A stretch of DNA of 48,394 bases, taken from the NCBI GenBank assembly GCA_020444905.1, contig JAGRHQ010000004.1:1-48394 (forward strand), written 5' to 3'. Below are positions 26,304 through 34,691 of this stretch, piece by piece (position 1 is the first letter of the stretch; every line of letters begins with the position of its first letter). The position numbers and the translations under genes were made by a program. Below the pieces are notes generated by a model. It worked only from the letters and a program-made list of their open reading frames with translations. It searched no databases and was not told the DNA's origin. Source of the DNA: Candidatus Competibacteraceae bacterium (GTDB lineage Bacteria; Pseudomonadota; Gammaproteobacteria; Competibacterales; Competibacteraceae).

Positions 26304-27518
26304 ATGGACATAAAGAAGGCGCTGGTAGTGGATGACTCCAAGGTCGCCCACCTGACTTTGCGCAAGCTGCTGCTTGAACGTAGTATCGAGGTCGACTGGG
26401 TCGGGTCGGGCGAAGACTGTATTAAATACCTGGAAGGCAAGAAACCCGATATCATCTTCATGGATGTGATGATGCCCGGTATGGATGGTTTCGAAACCAG
26501 TCGAACCATCACGAGCCAGCACCCTCATGATTCAGCGCCGATCATTATGTGTTCCGCTAACGCCACGGAAGAGGACAAGCGAGATGCTCAGCAAAGCGGC
26601 GCAGTCAGCTTTCTTTCCAAGCCCTATACGCCCGATCAACTGGACAGCATCCTAAAATCCGTTAGCGAAGGCGTCGCCGCTATTTCCATTGGCGAACAAC
26701 CTCTCGCAGGCGAGCCAATCGCTCCTCTACCTCAAGTGGTCGAAAAAGAACCATTGGTCGCCCTTCCGCCAACCCCAATCGAGATTACCCCGGCCCCGGC
26801 CCCGGCGATGACCGAAACCCCGATGGCGCCGCCGCCGCGTGTGGAAATCGAAGAAGGTGCGGCTCTTTCAGTAGGCGATGTCGAGCAAATCGCCGAACGC
26901 GCTGCCTGGGCGTCGGCGGAAAAAGTGGCCCGCGATATCGTTCAGGAGTTGGTGCCCAACCTGGCGCGGGAAGCCGCGGTCCAGGCGGCGCGCGGGGTCG
27001 CCGAGGATTTGGGGCGGCGCGCAGCGCATGCGGCGGTTCGCGCAGCGCAGGAAGCCGCCAAGCAGGTTGCCACCGAAATTGCCCGGGGCACCGCCGAACG
27101 CACAGCGCGCACCGCCGCCCAGGAAAGCGCGCGCTCAGTGGCTGAACAGGCGGCGCGTGAGGTCAGCGAGGGCGTTTCGCAGCGCAACATCGCCCGAGGT
27201 CTGGAAATGAACCGGGATGATCTGTTGAAGGAAATCGAAACCCAGGTCAGCCGCCAAAGTCAGGAAGCGCTGGTCATGGCTACCAGCGCACCGGAGTTCA
27301 AGCAGCAACTGGTGCAGATGGTGCGTTCGGGCATACAACCCGTTATCGAAACCATTGCTCGGGAAACCTCGGAACGCTCGGTTCAACAGGCGGCGGCCAA
27401 TCTGGCCCAGGGTGGCGGACCCACCGAGTCGCGCGCTACTATTGCGCTGATCGTCGGCATCGTCGCTATTCTGGTTTCAGGCGCCGCGATTGTCGGTTCG
27501 ATCCTCAAGTTGTTCTGA
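26304..27518 (+). CDS. Receiver-domain protein with alanine-rich rod and C-terminal membrane anchor
   Basis: 404 residues. Residues 1-125 are a CheY/PilG-like receiver: acidic pair DD near the start, phosphoacceptor Asp54 in IFMDVMMPG, and Lys in SKPY. A Pro/Ala-rich linker (about 140-190) is followed by an alanine-, glutamate- and arginine-rich helical region (about 190-320) with quasi-repeats such as AAQESARSVAEQAAREV, then a mixed helical part. A single hydrophobic helix of ~24 residues ends four residues from the C-terminus (about 377-403, closing ILKLF). This predicts a tail-anchored cytoplasmic protein. No DNA-binding or enzymatic output domain is present. GTAGGAGG precedes the ATG. It lies alone after secF. 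Role unknown; a phosphorylation-controlled membrane scaffold is one possibility. Confidence 0.85.
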   Translation: MDIKKALVVDDSKVAHLTLRKLLLERSIEVDWVGSGEDCIKYLEGKKPDIIFMDVMMPGMDGFETSRTITSQHPHDSAPIIMCSANATEEDKRDAQQSGAVSFLSKPYTPDQLDSILKSVSEGVAAISIGEQPLAGEPIAPLPQVVEKEPLVALPPTPIEITPAPAPAMTETPMAPPPRVEIEEGAALSVGDVEQIAERAAWASAEKVARDIVQELVPNLAREAAVQAARGVAEDLGRRAAHAAVRAAQEAAKQVATEIARGTAERTARTAAQESARSVAEQAAREVSEGVSQRNIARGLEMNRDDLLKEIETQVSRQSQEALVMATSAPEFKQQLVQMVRSGIQPVIETIARETSERSVQQAAANLAQGGGPTESRATIALIVGIVAILVSGAAIVGSILKLF

Positions 27519-27527
27519 GGGTTGACC

Positions 27528-27635
27528 TTGCCAGAGATGCGCGCTAAAGCAATCATAATTGCCTGTCTCTGGCAACAATCCAACGCGCATTTGCGCGCTA
27601 AATAGCCTACCGCTTTAGCTGGTAGTTATTGAGTG
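27528..27635 (+). ncRNA. Highly structured intergenic element (mobile-element end or small RNA)
   Basis: Nested and serial hairpins: TTGCCAGAGA (27528-27537) with TCTCTGGCAA (27566-27575), enclosing GCAAT/ATTGC (27549-27553/27558-27562); then CGCGCA/TGCGCG (27584-27589/27592-27597); then CTACC/GGTAG (27607-27611/27621-27625) around GCTTTAGC. The octamer GCTAAAGC at 27543-27550 is the exact complement of GCTTTAGC at 27612-27619, allowing a pseudoknot. TGCGCGCTAAA occurs twice (27538, 27592). The last hairpin followed by TTATTGAGTGA resembles IS200/IS605-type ends. No protein is encoded. Function is unproven; a solo transposon end or non-coding RNA are the main options. Confidence 0.4.
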
Positions 27636-27722
27636 AAGGCGATCTGCTGTCTCTGCTGGCCAAGAGGCTGTACGAAAACCATTTTTATTAAATGTGCGTT
27701 GCTTCAAGTTTTGTATAGCATC

Positions 27723-28331
27723 TTAAGTCACAGCCCCCCAGCGTTCCAGCAACCGCGCCCGGTTCAGCTCCAACCATTGCAGAGCGATAATCGGCGCAGC
27801 GGAATTAATGCGTCCGGCGTCGCGTAGCGCGAAAGCTTCGGCGCGGGAGACGATATGCAGGCGGATATCCTCATGCTCCTCCGCCACACCTTGTAAGCCA
27901 CCGATCCGGGACGTATCAACCCGGCCGCAAAACAGGGTAATACTCTCGGAAGTCCCGCCGGGACTGACCAGATAATGGCAGATGGGAATGAGGTCCAGCA
28001 ACTCACACCCGGCTTCCTCATGCGTTTCGCGGTGCGCTACCTCCTCAGTCGTTTCATGCGGATTGTCCATGATCCCGGCCACGATTTCCAACAACCAGGG
28101 ACCTCCCGGAAACTCCAGCGCGCCTACTCGGAACTGTTCTAGTAAAACCACTTGGTCATGATCGGGGTCGTATAAAAGAACGGCAACCGCGTGGCCGCGC
28201 TCCAAACATTCGCGCGTGATTTCAGGACTCCATCCACCCGCAAACAGTTCATGGCGCAGCCGGTACTTCTCCATGCGAAAGAAACCGCTATAGCTGATTT
28301 TTTTTTCAGTTACTTCAAATTGATAGTTCAT
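27723..28331 (-). CDS. nudF: ADP-ribose pyrophosphatase (NUDIX)
   Basis: Cleaves ADP-ribose to AMP and ribose 5-phosphate, limiting free ADP-ribose. About 202 residues from the ATG at 28331 (an ATG at 28346 would add five). The protein tracks E. coli NudF along its length: RGFF-type opening, FERGHA-like ERGHAVAVLLYDP, WLLEIVAGI, then SPGGTSES and EDIRLHIVSR. The Nudix box reads GIMDNPHETTEEVAHRETHE followed by EAG, with one extra residue between the first Gly and the first Glu compared with the canonical GX5E; the REX2EE core is intact. It is divergent from the small lipoprotein gene. Confidence 0.93.
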   Translation of the reverse strand: MNYQFEVTEKKISYSGFFRMEKYRLRHELFAGGWSPEITRECLERGHAVAVLLYDPDHDQVVLLEQFRVGALEFPGGPWLLEIVAGIMDNPHETTEEVAHRETHEEAGCELLDLIPICHYLVSPGGTSESITLFCGRVDTSRIGGLQGVAEEHEDIRLHIVSRAEAFALRDAGRINSAAPIIALQWLELNRARLLERWGAVT

Positions 28332-28421
28332 ATAGGGGGCGCCCATGTTGGCAGGGTCAAATCGAATCAGCAGATATTGTAACCTGGGGTCAGCGCGATG
28401 CGTGGTTTGAACGGATGCAGG

Positions 28422-28886
28422 ATGAAGAGAAGGTGGCTGATGTTAGCTCTGGTTCTGGCGTTGACGGCCTGTGGCGGTTCTCCAGACTCACCCGAAACGG
28501 AAATTCGCGCATTGGTCGCCAAGGCGCAGACCGCCGCCGAGGAACGCAACGCCCGCGAACTCCGTTCATTGATTGCCGAGGATTATATCGATGCCCACGG
28601 CAATGACCATAAGGCCATTGAGCGCCTGATCCGATTGCATGTTTTCCGGAATCAGTCGATTCATGTATTCACCCGGATTCAAACCATCGAATTCCCCGAG
28701 CCGGAACGGGCGCTAGTCATTGTCATGGCCGCGCTGGCCGGTCGTCCGGTGGCCAACGCCGATGATCTGGCCAGTCTGAACGCCGATTTATACCGGTTTA
28801 ATCTTGAACTGATTCGGCAGGGCCGGGATGACTGGCTGGTCAAACATGCCGCTTGGGAACGGGTACAACTGGCTGATTTTTGGTAG
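28422..28886 (+). CDS. Small predicted lipoprotein, possibly NTF2-like
   Basis: 154 residues from the ATG at 28422; an in-frame ATG at 28398 is also possible. It has MKRRW, a short hydrophobic core and the lipobox LTAC, so it should be lipidated and anchored in the inner or outer membrane. The mature part is a mixed helix/strand domain with the LIAEDYIDAHGND segment reminiscent of NTF2-like/SnoaL folds. No catalytic motif is recognised. It ends 15 bp before copA on the same strand. Confidence 0.75.
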   Translation: MKRRWLMLALVLALTACGGSPDSPETEIRALVAKAQTAAEERNARELRSLIAEDYIDAHGNDHKAIERLIRLHVFRNQSIHVFTRIQTIEFPEPERALVIVMAALAGRPVANADDLASLNADLYRFNLELIRQGRDDWLVKHAAWERVQLADFW

Positions 28887-28901
28887 CTTGCGAGAAATGT
28901 A

Positions 28902-31157
28902 ATGACAATGTCACCCCTCCTTTCCCGTCGGCTGGCGGTAACCGGCATGAGTTGCGCCGGTTGCGTGGCCGTGGTGGAAAACGCCTTGCGCAATGCGCCC
29001 GGCGTCACGACCGCCGACGTCAACTTTGCCGAGCGCACTGCTCAGGTTAGTGGCGATACACCCTTGGCGACCCTGATTCAAGCCGTGCGTGATGCGGGTT
29101 ATGACGCCTCTGAACTCAGGGATGCCGCCGCTGAAGCGGAACGCGATGCTGCCGAACAGGCGCATTATCGGCGATTGATTCGCAACACGGTCGTCGCCGG
29201 CGCATTGGCCGCGCCCTTGATGATCGCGGAAATGGCCGGTTGGTTGCCGGTGCTAGCAACCTCAAGAGGGCAGGTCTTCTGGATTGGCGTCGGCTTGTTG
29301 ACCCTGGCGGCGATGATGTACAGCGGCGGTCATTTCTTCACCGGGGCCTGGAAGCAGTTTCGCCACCACAACGCGAACATGGATACCTTGATTGCTCTGG
29401 GCACCGGCGCGGCGTGGTTTTATTCGATGCTGGTTGCGTTGTTTCCAACCAGTGTGCCCAGCCTGGCGCAACATGCCTATTTTGAAGCGGCGGTGATGAT
29501 TATTGCCTTGATCAATCTAGGTTCCGCTCTGGAAACCCGGGCGCGCGGCAAGGCGTCCGCCGCGATTCAGCGTCTTCTCGGTCTGCAACCGAAAACCGCC
29601 CGGCTGGTCGATGGCGATCAGGAGCGGGATGTGCCAATTGAAACGTTGCAACCCGGTGCGCTGATCCGAGTGCGGCCTGGCGAGAAAATTCCCGTCGACG
29701 GTGAAGTGATCAGCGGTCAGTCCACGGTGGACGAATCCATGCTAACCGGCGAGCCGCTCCCCGTGGCCAAACAAGCGGGCGATCCGGTCACCGGCGGCGC
29801 TTTCAACAAAGCCGGCGCGTTCCTGTTCCGCGCCACCCGAGTCGGCGAGGATACGGTGCTCGCGCATATCGTCGCCAGCGTGCGCCAAGCGCAGAACAGT
29901 AAACCGCCGATTGGCCGACTTGCCGACCGGGTCGCGTCAGTGTTCGTTCCCTCGGTGCTCATTATCGCCGTGCTGACCGCGTTGGCCTGGTTCAACTTCG
30001 GCCCGGAACCTCGGGCCGGCTATATGCTGGTCACGACCTTGACCGTGCTGATCATCGCCTGTCCCTGCGCTCTCGGGCTGGCTACGCCGATTTCCATTAT
30101 GGTTGGAGTCGGCAAGGCCGCGGAATACGGCATTCTGATTCGTGACGGTGAAGCCTTGCAACGGGTAGGGCAATTGACGACGGTGGTGCTCGACAAGACC
30201 GGCACGGTAACCACGGGTCGTCCGACGGTGACTGCCGTAGTCACCACCGCCGGTTTCAACGAAGACGAACTATTCACGCTGACCGCCGGACTGGAAGCTG
30301 GCTCCGAACACCCCTTGGCCCAGGCCATTCTCGACGCCGCCCGCGAGCGTGGTTTGGCCATTCCCCCCGTGGAACAATTTGAAGCGATTGCTGGTCACGG
30401 CGCGCAAGGTACGGTCAACGGGCGCGTGGTATTGGCTGGTCAGCGCCGCTGGCTGGATGGGCAGGGGATTGACACCACTCTGCTCCAGGCGAAAGCGGAA
30501 TGCCTGGCCGCGGCGGGACAAACGCCGATCTTCGTCGCCGTGGATGGGCAAGCCGCCGGTATTGTTGCGGTGGCCGATCCGCTGAAACCGGATTCCGCCG
30601 CCGCAATTGCCCGTTTGCGGCAACTGGGTTTGAACGTCGTGCTTCTGACCGGCGATCATGCAGCGACCGCCCAGGCTATCGCCGCACAAGCCGGGATTGA
30701 GCAAGTTCACGCCGAAGTGTCGCCAACTGACAAGGCCAGCGTCATTGCCAAATTGCAGGCCCAAGGCGAAGCAGTCGGCATGGTCGGCGATGGCATTAAC
30801 GACGCGCCAGCGCTGGCCCAGGCGGATGTCGGACTGGCCATGGGCACGGGAACCGATATCGCTATTGAAAGCGCCGGCATGACCCTGGTGCGCGGTTCGC
30901 TGCATGGCGTCGCTGATGCCATCGCCCTGTCGCGGGCCTCCCTGCGCAACATTCGACAGAATCTATTCGGCGCTTTCATTTACAATACCTTGGGTATTCC
31001 GCTGGCGGCTGGTGTGCTTTATCCGGTAAGCGGGCTATTATTGAACCCGATGCTGGCCGGCGCGGCCATGGCGCTGTCGTCCTTCACTGTTGTCAGTAAC
31101 GCCAATCGGTTGCGCGGGTTTCAGCCGCCGAATCTTCCTAGAGGTAATCCACAATGA
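28902..31157 (+). CDS. copA: Copper-exporting P1B-type ATPase
   Basis: Pumps Cu(I) out of the cytoplasm or into the periplasm for oxidase assembly. 751 residues: one N-terminal heavy-metal domain with GMSCAGC (about 16-22); the LTGEPLPV actuator; the CPC transport motif at about 387-389; DKTGT with phosphorylated Asp431; SEHPLA and GDGIND in the nucleotide/hinge domains; and a C-terminal membrane pair containing the [11 protein letters not shown] and [13 protein letters not shown] motifs of copper pumps. ATG at 28902, with a second at 28908. Its stop overlaps the next small ORF (ATGA). Confidence 0.96.
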   Translation: MTMSPLLSRRLAVTGMSCAGCVAVVENALRNAPGVTTADVNFAERTAQVSGDTPLATLIQAVRDAGYDASELRDAAAEAERDAAEQAHYRRLIRNTVVAGALAAPLMIAEMAGWLPVLATSRGQVFWIGVGLLTLAAMMYSGGHFFTGAWKQFRHHNANMDTLIALGTGAAWFYSMLVALFPTSVPSLAQHAYFEAAVMIIALINLGSALETRARGKASAAIQRLLGLQPKTARLVDGDQERDVPIETLQPGALIRVRPGEKIPVDGEVISGQSTVDESMLTGEPLPVAKQAGDPVTGGAFNKAGAFLFRATRVGEDTVLAHIVASVRQAQNSKPPIGRLADRVASVFVPSVLIIAVLTALAWFNFGPEPRAGYMLVTTLTVLIIACPCALGLATPISIMVGVGKAAEYGILIRDGEALQRVGQLTTVVLDKTGTVTTGRPTVTAVVTTAGFNEDELFTLTAGLEAGSEHPLAQAILDAARERGLAIPPVEQFEAIAGHGAQGTVNGRVVLAGQRRWLDGQGIDTTLLQAKAECLAAAGQTPIFVAVDGQAAGIVAVADPLKPDSAAAIARLRQLGLNVVLLTGDHAATAQAIAAQAGIEQVHAEVSPTDKASVIAKLQAQGEAVGMVGDGINDAPALAQADVGLAMGTGTDIAIESAGMTLVRGSLHGVADAIALSRASLRNIRQNLFGAFIYNTLGIPLAAGVLYPVSGLLLNPMLAGAAMALSSFTVVSNANRLRGFQPPNLPRGNPQ

Positions 31158-31234
31158 CCACGCTCATCGTCAATCTGGCCGGATTGAGCCTAATCGGTCT
31201 AATTATCTGGTGGTTCTGGGGCGCTCGTTCATGA
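31154..31234 (+). CDS. 26-residue membrane micro-ORF coupled to copA
   Basis: [20 protein letters not shown] then FWGARS: a single hydrophobic helix ending in a Trp-rich face and a basic residue. Its ATG overlaps the copA stop (ATGA, 31154-31157) and its own stop overlaps the next start (ATGA, 31231-31234), strong evidence for translation. It recalls the N-terminal anchor of small cupredoxin-like proteins encoded after some copA genes, and so may be a truncated survivor of one, or a genuine mini-subunit. Function unknown. Confidence 0.55.
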   Translation: MTTLIVNLAGLSLIGLIIWWFWGARS

Positions 31235-31575
31235 ACGCACTGCCCCCACCCAAATCCTCCTGGCTAGGGCGCATTGGCGTTGGCTTAGCCACTGTCGCCA
31301 CTGTGGTCATCGGCTTTATCGCAGCTTCATTTCTATTCGCTATCTTGCTGACCGCTGGATTGATCTTTACGGGCTTCCTGTGGTGGCAATTCCGCCGACT
31401 GGCGCGTGCGGCGCAGGCAATGCAACCACAGGACCTCGAAGGCGAATATACTGTCGAGTCCACGCGACTGATGCTCGAAGATCAGCGCGCGCCCGATGGG
31501 GAACCATCTCCTGATGCGCCGCCGCGTCGATCCAAGCCCCATAAAAATCGCCGCGCCTCCCAATCCCACTATTGA
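31231..31575 (+). CDS. Small membrane protein of unknown function
   Basis: 114 residues from the ATG in the ATGA overlap at 31231. A long hydrophobic region (about 15-55) can form two membrane helices and ends in WWQFRRLARAAQ. The C-terminal half is polar and charged and ends with a basic, Pro/Arg-rich tail. No family recognised. Its stop is 1 bp before the next start, so copA, the micro-ORF, this gene and the histidine kinases appear to be one transcription unit. Confidence 0.7.
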   Translation: MNALPPPKSSWLGRIGVGLATVATVVIGFIAASFLFAILLTAGLIFTGFLWWQFRRLARAAQAMQPQDLEGEYTVESTRLMLEDQRAPDGEPSPDAPPRRSKPHKNRRASQSHY

Positions 31576-31576
31576 A

Positions 31577-33061
31577 ATGCGTTTTGGTACAGCGGCTGGC
31601 GAGCTAAAAACGCCCTCTCCCCCGCCCCCTCTCCCATCGGGAGAGGGCGGTTTTGCCCAACGAGCGCGGTTGCTCTACACCCAATTTCCACTGGACGCCA
31701 TCGCCGGTTTACTGATTGCGCCTGCACTGGCGTTGATGGTTTGGAACACGATTCCCCACAAAATTCTGTTGATTTGGCTCGCTTTTCTTGAAGCGACCGT
31801 AGTAATTCGTCTGGCGTTGATTTTCGTTTTCCAGCGCCGCGTCCATCCAGAGGAGAGGGACGCAATGCGCTGGATCGATCGCTACGCCTGGGCTTGCCTG
31901 GCCAGTGGGCTGGGTTGGGGAAGTACCGTGATGCTGTTGAACTACCCGACTTCTCTAATGCATGACCTACTGATCGTTCTGGCGCTGGGCAGTATTCTGA
32001 TCAGCGGGTTATTAGCGCTGACCCCGGTGCTGAAGGTCTATCTTGCCCAGGCCCTACCGTTGTCCCTGCCGCCGATTCTCTGGTTGTTATGGCAAGGCGA
32101 TCCGATTCATACCGTCCTGGGACTTGCGGGCCTGCTATATCTGTTGCTGGCGGTGGGGTTGGCGCGTTGTCACCATCAAACCCTGGCGCAATCGCTGCAA
32201 CTGAGTTTGAAAAACGAGGCATTGTTTCAGTCCTGCGTCGAAGCCAGGGAGGCAGTGGAACAGCATGACCGGCGACAGGCGCACATGGCCCTGGTTTTAC
32301 AACGGCAGCAAACTCTGTTGGCCCATGCCTCGCGTCTTAACACGCTGGGCGAAATGGCCTCCGGGTTGGTTCATGAAATCAACCAGCCGATAACCGCCAT
32401 TACCCTCTATACCGAAGCCGGTTTGGCGCGACTGTGCGATTGTGAGAGCAACGCGGATGAGTTGCGTGAGACACTGGAGAAAATCGCTGCCCAAAGCGCC
32501 CGGGCCAGCATCATCATCCAGCGGATTCGCCATTTTGCCCGTTGCGACAAGCTTCAGTACGCTCCAGTGCGCATCCATGACCTGCTGGATGAAATCGCCG
32601 ATTTCCTTAATCTCGAAGCCGAGCGCCATGCCATTCGCATTCGTTATGACGCCCCATCGACCTTGCCGCCGGTGCTGGCCGACGCGCTACAGATCCAGCA
32701 GGTGATTCTCAATCTGGTGCGCAACGCCATTGACGCCATGAGCAGCGATGATAGCGTTGGCAAGATCGTTCTCGCCGCCCATCTCGACCAAAAAGTAGTA
32801 GAAATCACAGTTCAGGACACCGGTCCTGGTCTGGAGCCGGGGATTGCCAGTCAGTTGTTGCATCCCTTTTTCACCACCAAACCCTATGGCCTTGGGCTGG
32901 GTCTGCCGATCAGCCAAACGATCATCGAAGCCCACGGCGGTCGATTGTGGGTGACCGCCAATTCTGGTCCTGGAGTGACCTTCCACTTCACCTTGCCGGT
33001 GGCGCGCAAAACGGACTGTCCGGAAAATGCGCCCGCCAACCTGTCCATCGAAACGGGATAA
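31577..33061 (+). CDS. Membrane sensor histidine kinase (HK1)
   Basis: 494 residues from the ATG at 31577. Repeat-encoded residues (about 12-24) precede about six membrane helices (about 35-200), then a coiled linker and the HisKA domain with HEINQPITAI (phospho-acceptor His266, followed by the normal Glu). The catalytic domain has the N box NLVRNAIDAM, the DTGPGLEPG box, FFTTK and GLGLGLPISQTIIEAHGG. The HExNQP type is shared with FixL/DctB-like kinases. The N-terminal integral-membrane part probably senses a membrane-associated or small hydrophobic signal; the ligand is unknown. It is followed by a second kinase and a FixJ-like regulator. Confidence 0.92.
   Translation: MRFGTAAGELKTPSPPPPLPSGEGGFAQRARLLYTQFPLDAIAGLLIAPALALMVWNTIPHKILLIWLAFLEATVVIRLALIFVFQRRVHPEERDAMRWIDRYAWACLASGLGWGSTVMLLNYPTSLMHDLLIVLALGSILISGLLALTPVLKVYLAQALPLSLPPILWLLWQGDPIHTVLGLAGLLYLLLAVGLARCHHQTLAQSLQLSLKNEALFQSCVEAREAVEQHDRRQAHMALVLQRQQTLLAHASRLNTLGEMASGLVHEINQPITAITLYTEAGLARLCDCESNADELRETLEKIAAQSARASIIIQRIRHFARCDKLQYAPVRIHDLLDEIADFLNLEAERHAIRIRYDAPSTLPPVLADALQIQQVILNLVRNAIDAMSSDDSVGKIVLAAHLDQKVVEITVQDTGPGLEPGIASQLLHPFFTTKPYGLGLGLPISQTIIEAHGGRLWVTANSGPGVTFHFTLPVARKTDCPENAPANLSIETG
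31610..31650 (+). repeat. C/G-rich palindrome inside the 5' end of the HK1 gene
   Basis: Perfect 9-bp inverted repeat CCCTCTCCC (31627-31635) / GGGAGAGGG (31639-31647) with a 3-base loop, the best-preserved copy of this repeat type in the window. It is translated as PSPPPPLPSGEGG. The hairpin lies ~50 bases inside the reading frame. Confidence 0.75.
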
Positions 33062-33074
33062 CTGAGGTCAAGTC

Positions 33075-34691
33075 TTGGATTTTCGGCCCTCGCTTTCCAC
33101 CCTGCTCCGGTCGGCAGAGGAACGTTATGAACGATGGCTCATTAACCGGATGCCTCGCCGCTGGCTCGAAAGTCTGCGTCGCTACGATTCCCCGGCTGTT
33201 CTTAGTCTGCTCTATATCGTCCTGGGTCTGCTCTGGCTGACGACAGATCATCTGCTCTTCGCCCTCGGGTGGGGCGACGCCCCCGCATCGTGGACCAATC
33301 TGGTGAAAAATGCAGCAGGCGTCGTCATCAGCGGTGGTCTGCTGTATGGGTTGCTGCTGGCCCATGCCCGCCAGGCGCAGCGCGCCCGCCGTATGCATGA
33401 ATATACTGAGGAGCGCTTGCGCAGCGCGCGCGATGAACTGGAAAACCGGGTCGAGGAACGCACGGCGGAATTGCAGGCGATCAACCATGCCTTGGAGCGG
33501 CAAATCGCCGCCCGCGTCCAGGTCGAGATTGCTCTGCGCGACAGTGAAGAGCGATTTCGTCAGTTGGCCGAACATGTTCGAGAGGTATTTTGGGTCTATG
33601 GCATTGCCGAAGAACGCCTTTTGTATATCAGTCCGGCCTACGAGGAAATCTGGGGGCGATCCATCGCCAACCTTCACGAACGGCCTTTCGACTGGTTGGA
33701 AGCCGTTCATTCCGATGACCGGCCGCGTATCCAGGCAGCGCATATCGCCAAGGTTCAGTGGGGCTATTTCGACGAAGAATACCGAGTAGTGCGGCCAGAT
33801 GGCGCGGTGCGCTGGGTGTGGGATCGCGGTTTTCCAGTGCGCGATGAGAACGGCTATATCTATCGCGTCGCTGGCCTGGCGGAAGATATTACCACCCGTA
33901 GACTGGCGGACGACCAATTGCGCCGGCAACAGATCGAATTGGCGCGAACCTCGCGGCTTAGCCTGGCGGTGGAGCTGGCGTCTAATCTGGCCCATAACCT
34001 GAACCAGCCACTCGCAGCCATCGTTGCCTATACCCAGGCATGCCTGACCCTGTTGCGGCAGGATAAAACTGATCCCCGCGAAGTCACCAGCACCCTTGAG
34101 GAAGTCGTCAATCAGGGCCTGCGCGCCGGCGAGATTATTCGCCACCTACGGGAAGTGGTGCGACGCCACACGGTTGACCAGACCGCGCTTGACCTCAACG
34201 CGCTGATTCATGCAGTCATTAGTTATGCGCAACTGGAATTGCGCCAAGCCAGGCTGAATCTGAAACTGGATCTGGCGGAATCGTTGCCTGCCGTGCTGGC
34301 GGATGATTTACAAATTCAATTGGTGGTGCTGTACCTGATGCGCAACGCTATTGAGGCCATGCAGAAACCGGATCATGAACCGCATGAGTTGATGATCCAA
34401 ACCAGCGTACTCAGTTCAAATGCAACGCTGGTTACGATCCGCGACACCGGTCATGGCTTCAGCGAGGAAACAGTTGATCGCTTGTTTCAACCGTTTTTTA
34501 CCACCAAACCTGGTGGTATGGGCCTGGGGCTATCAGTCAGCCGCTCGATCATCGAAACCCAGGGCGGACAACTTTGGGCAACGCCCAATCCTGATCGTGG
34601 CGTTTCCTTCCACTTTACCTTGCCGATTCCAGTGACGGCTTATCCTTTGCACGCCAGACATGAACCCAACGCCGACCGTTTTTCTTATTGA
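33075..34691 (+). CDS. PAS-containing sensor histidine kinase with His-Asn motif (HK2)
   Basis: 538 residues if the TTG at 33075 is used (GAGGTC stands upstream); the next in-frame ATG, 33150, would remove 25 residues. Two membrane helices (about 42-60 and 75-95), a coiled coil with ENRVEERTAELQA, one PAS domain plus PAC segment (about 155-280), then HisKA and HATPase_c domains. The phospho-acceptor site reads HNLNQPLAAI: His307 is followed by Asn308 where nearly all relatives have Glu. The ATP-binding motifs (LMRNAIEAM, DTGHGF, GMGLGLSVS) are intact. The acidic residue assists autophosphorylation in HisKA kinases, so activity may be altered. It overlaps the FixJ-like gene by 32 bp. Confidence 0.9.
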   Translation: MDFRPSLSTLLRSAEERYERWLINRMPRRWLESLRRYDSPAVLSLLYIVLGLLWLTTDHLLFALGWGDAPASWTNLVKNAAGVVISGGLLYGLLLAHARQAQRARRMHEYTEERLRSARDELENRVEERTAELQAINHALERQIAARVQVEIALRDSEERFRQLAEHVREVFWVYGIAEERLLYISPAYEEIWGRSIANLHERPFDWLEAVHSDDRPRIQAAHIAKVQWGYFDEEYRVVRPDGAVRWVWDRGFPVRDENGYIYRVAGLAEDITTRRLADDQLRRQQIELARTSRLSLAVELASNLAHNLNQPLAAIVAYTQACLTLLRQDKTDPREVTSTLEEVVNQGLRAGEIIRHLREVVRRHTVDQTALDLNALIHAVISYAQLELRQARLNLKLDLAESLPAVLADDLQIQLVVLYLMRNAIEAMQKPDHEPHELMIQTSVLSSNATLVTIRDTGHGFSEETVDRLFQPFFTTKPGGMGLGLSVSRSIIETQGGQLWATPNPDRGVSFHFTLPIPVTAYPLHARHEPNADRFSY

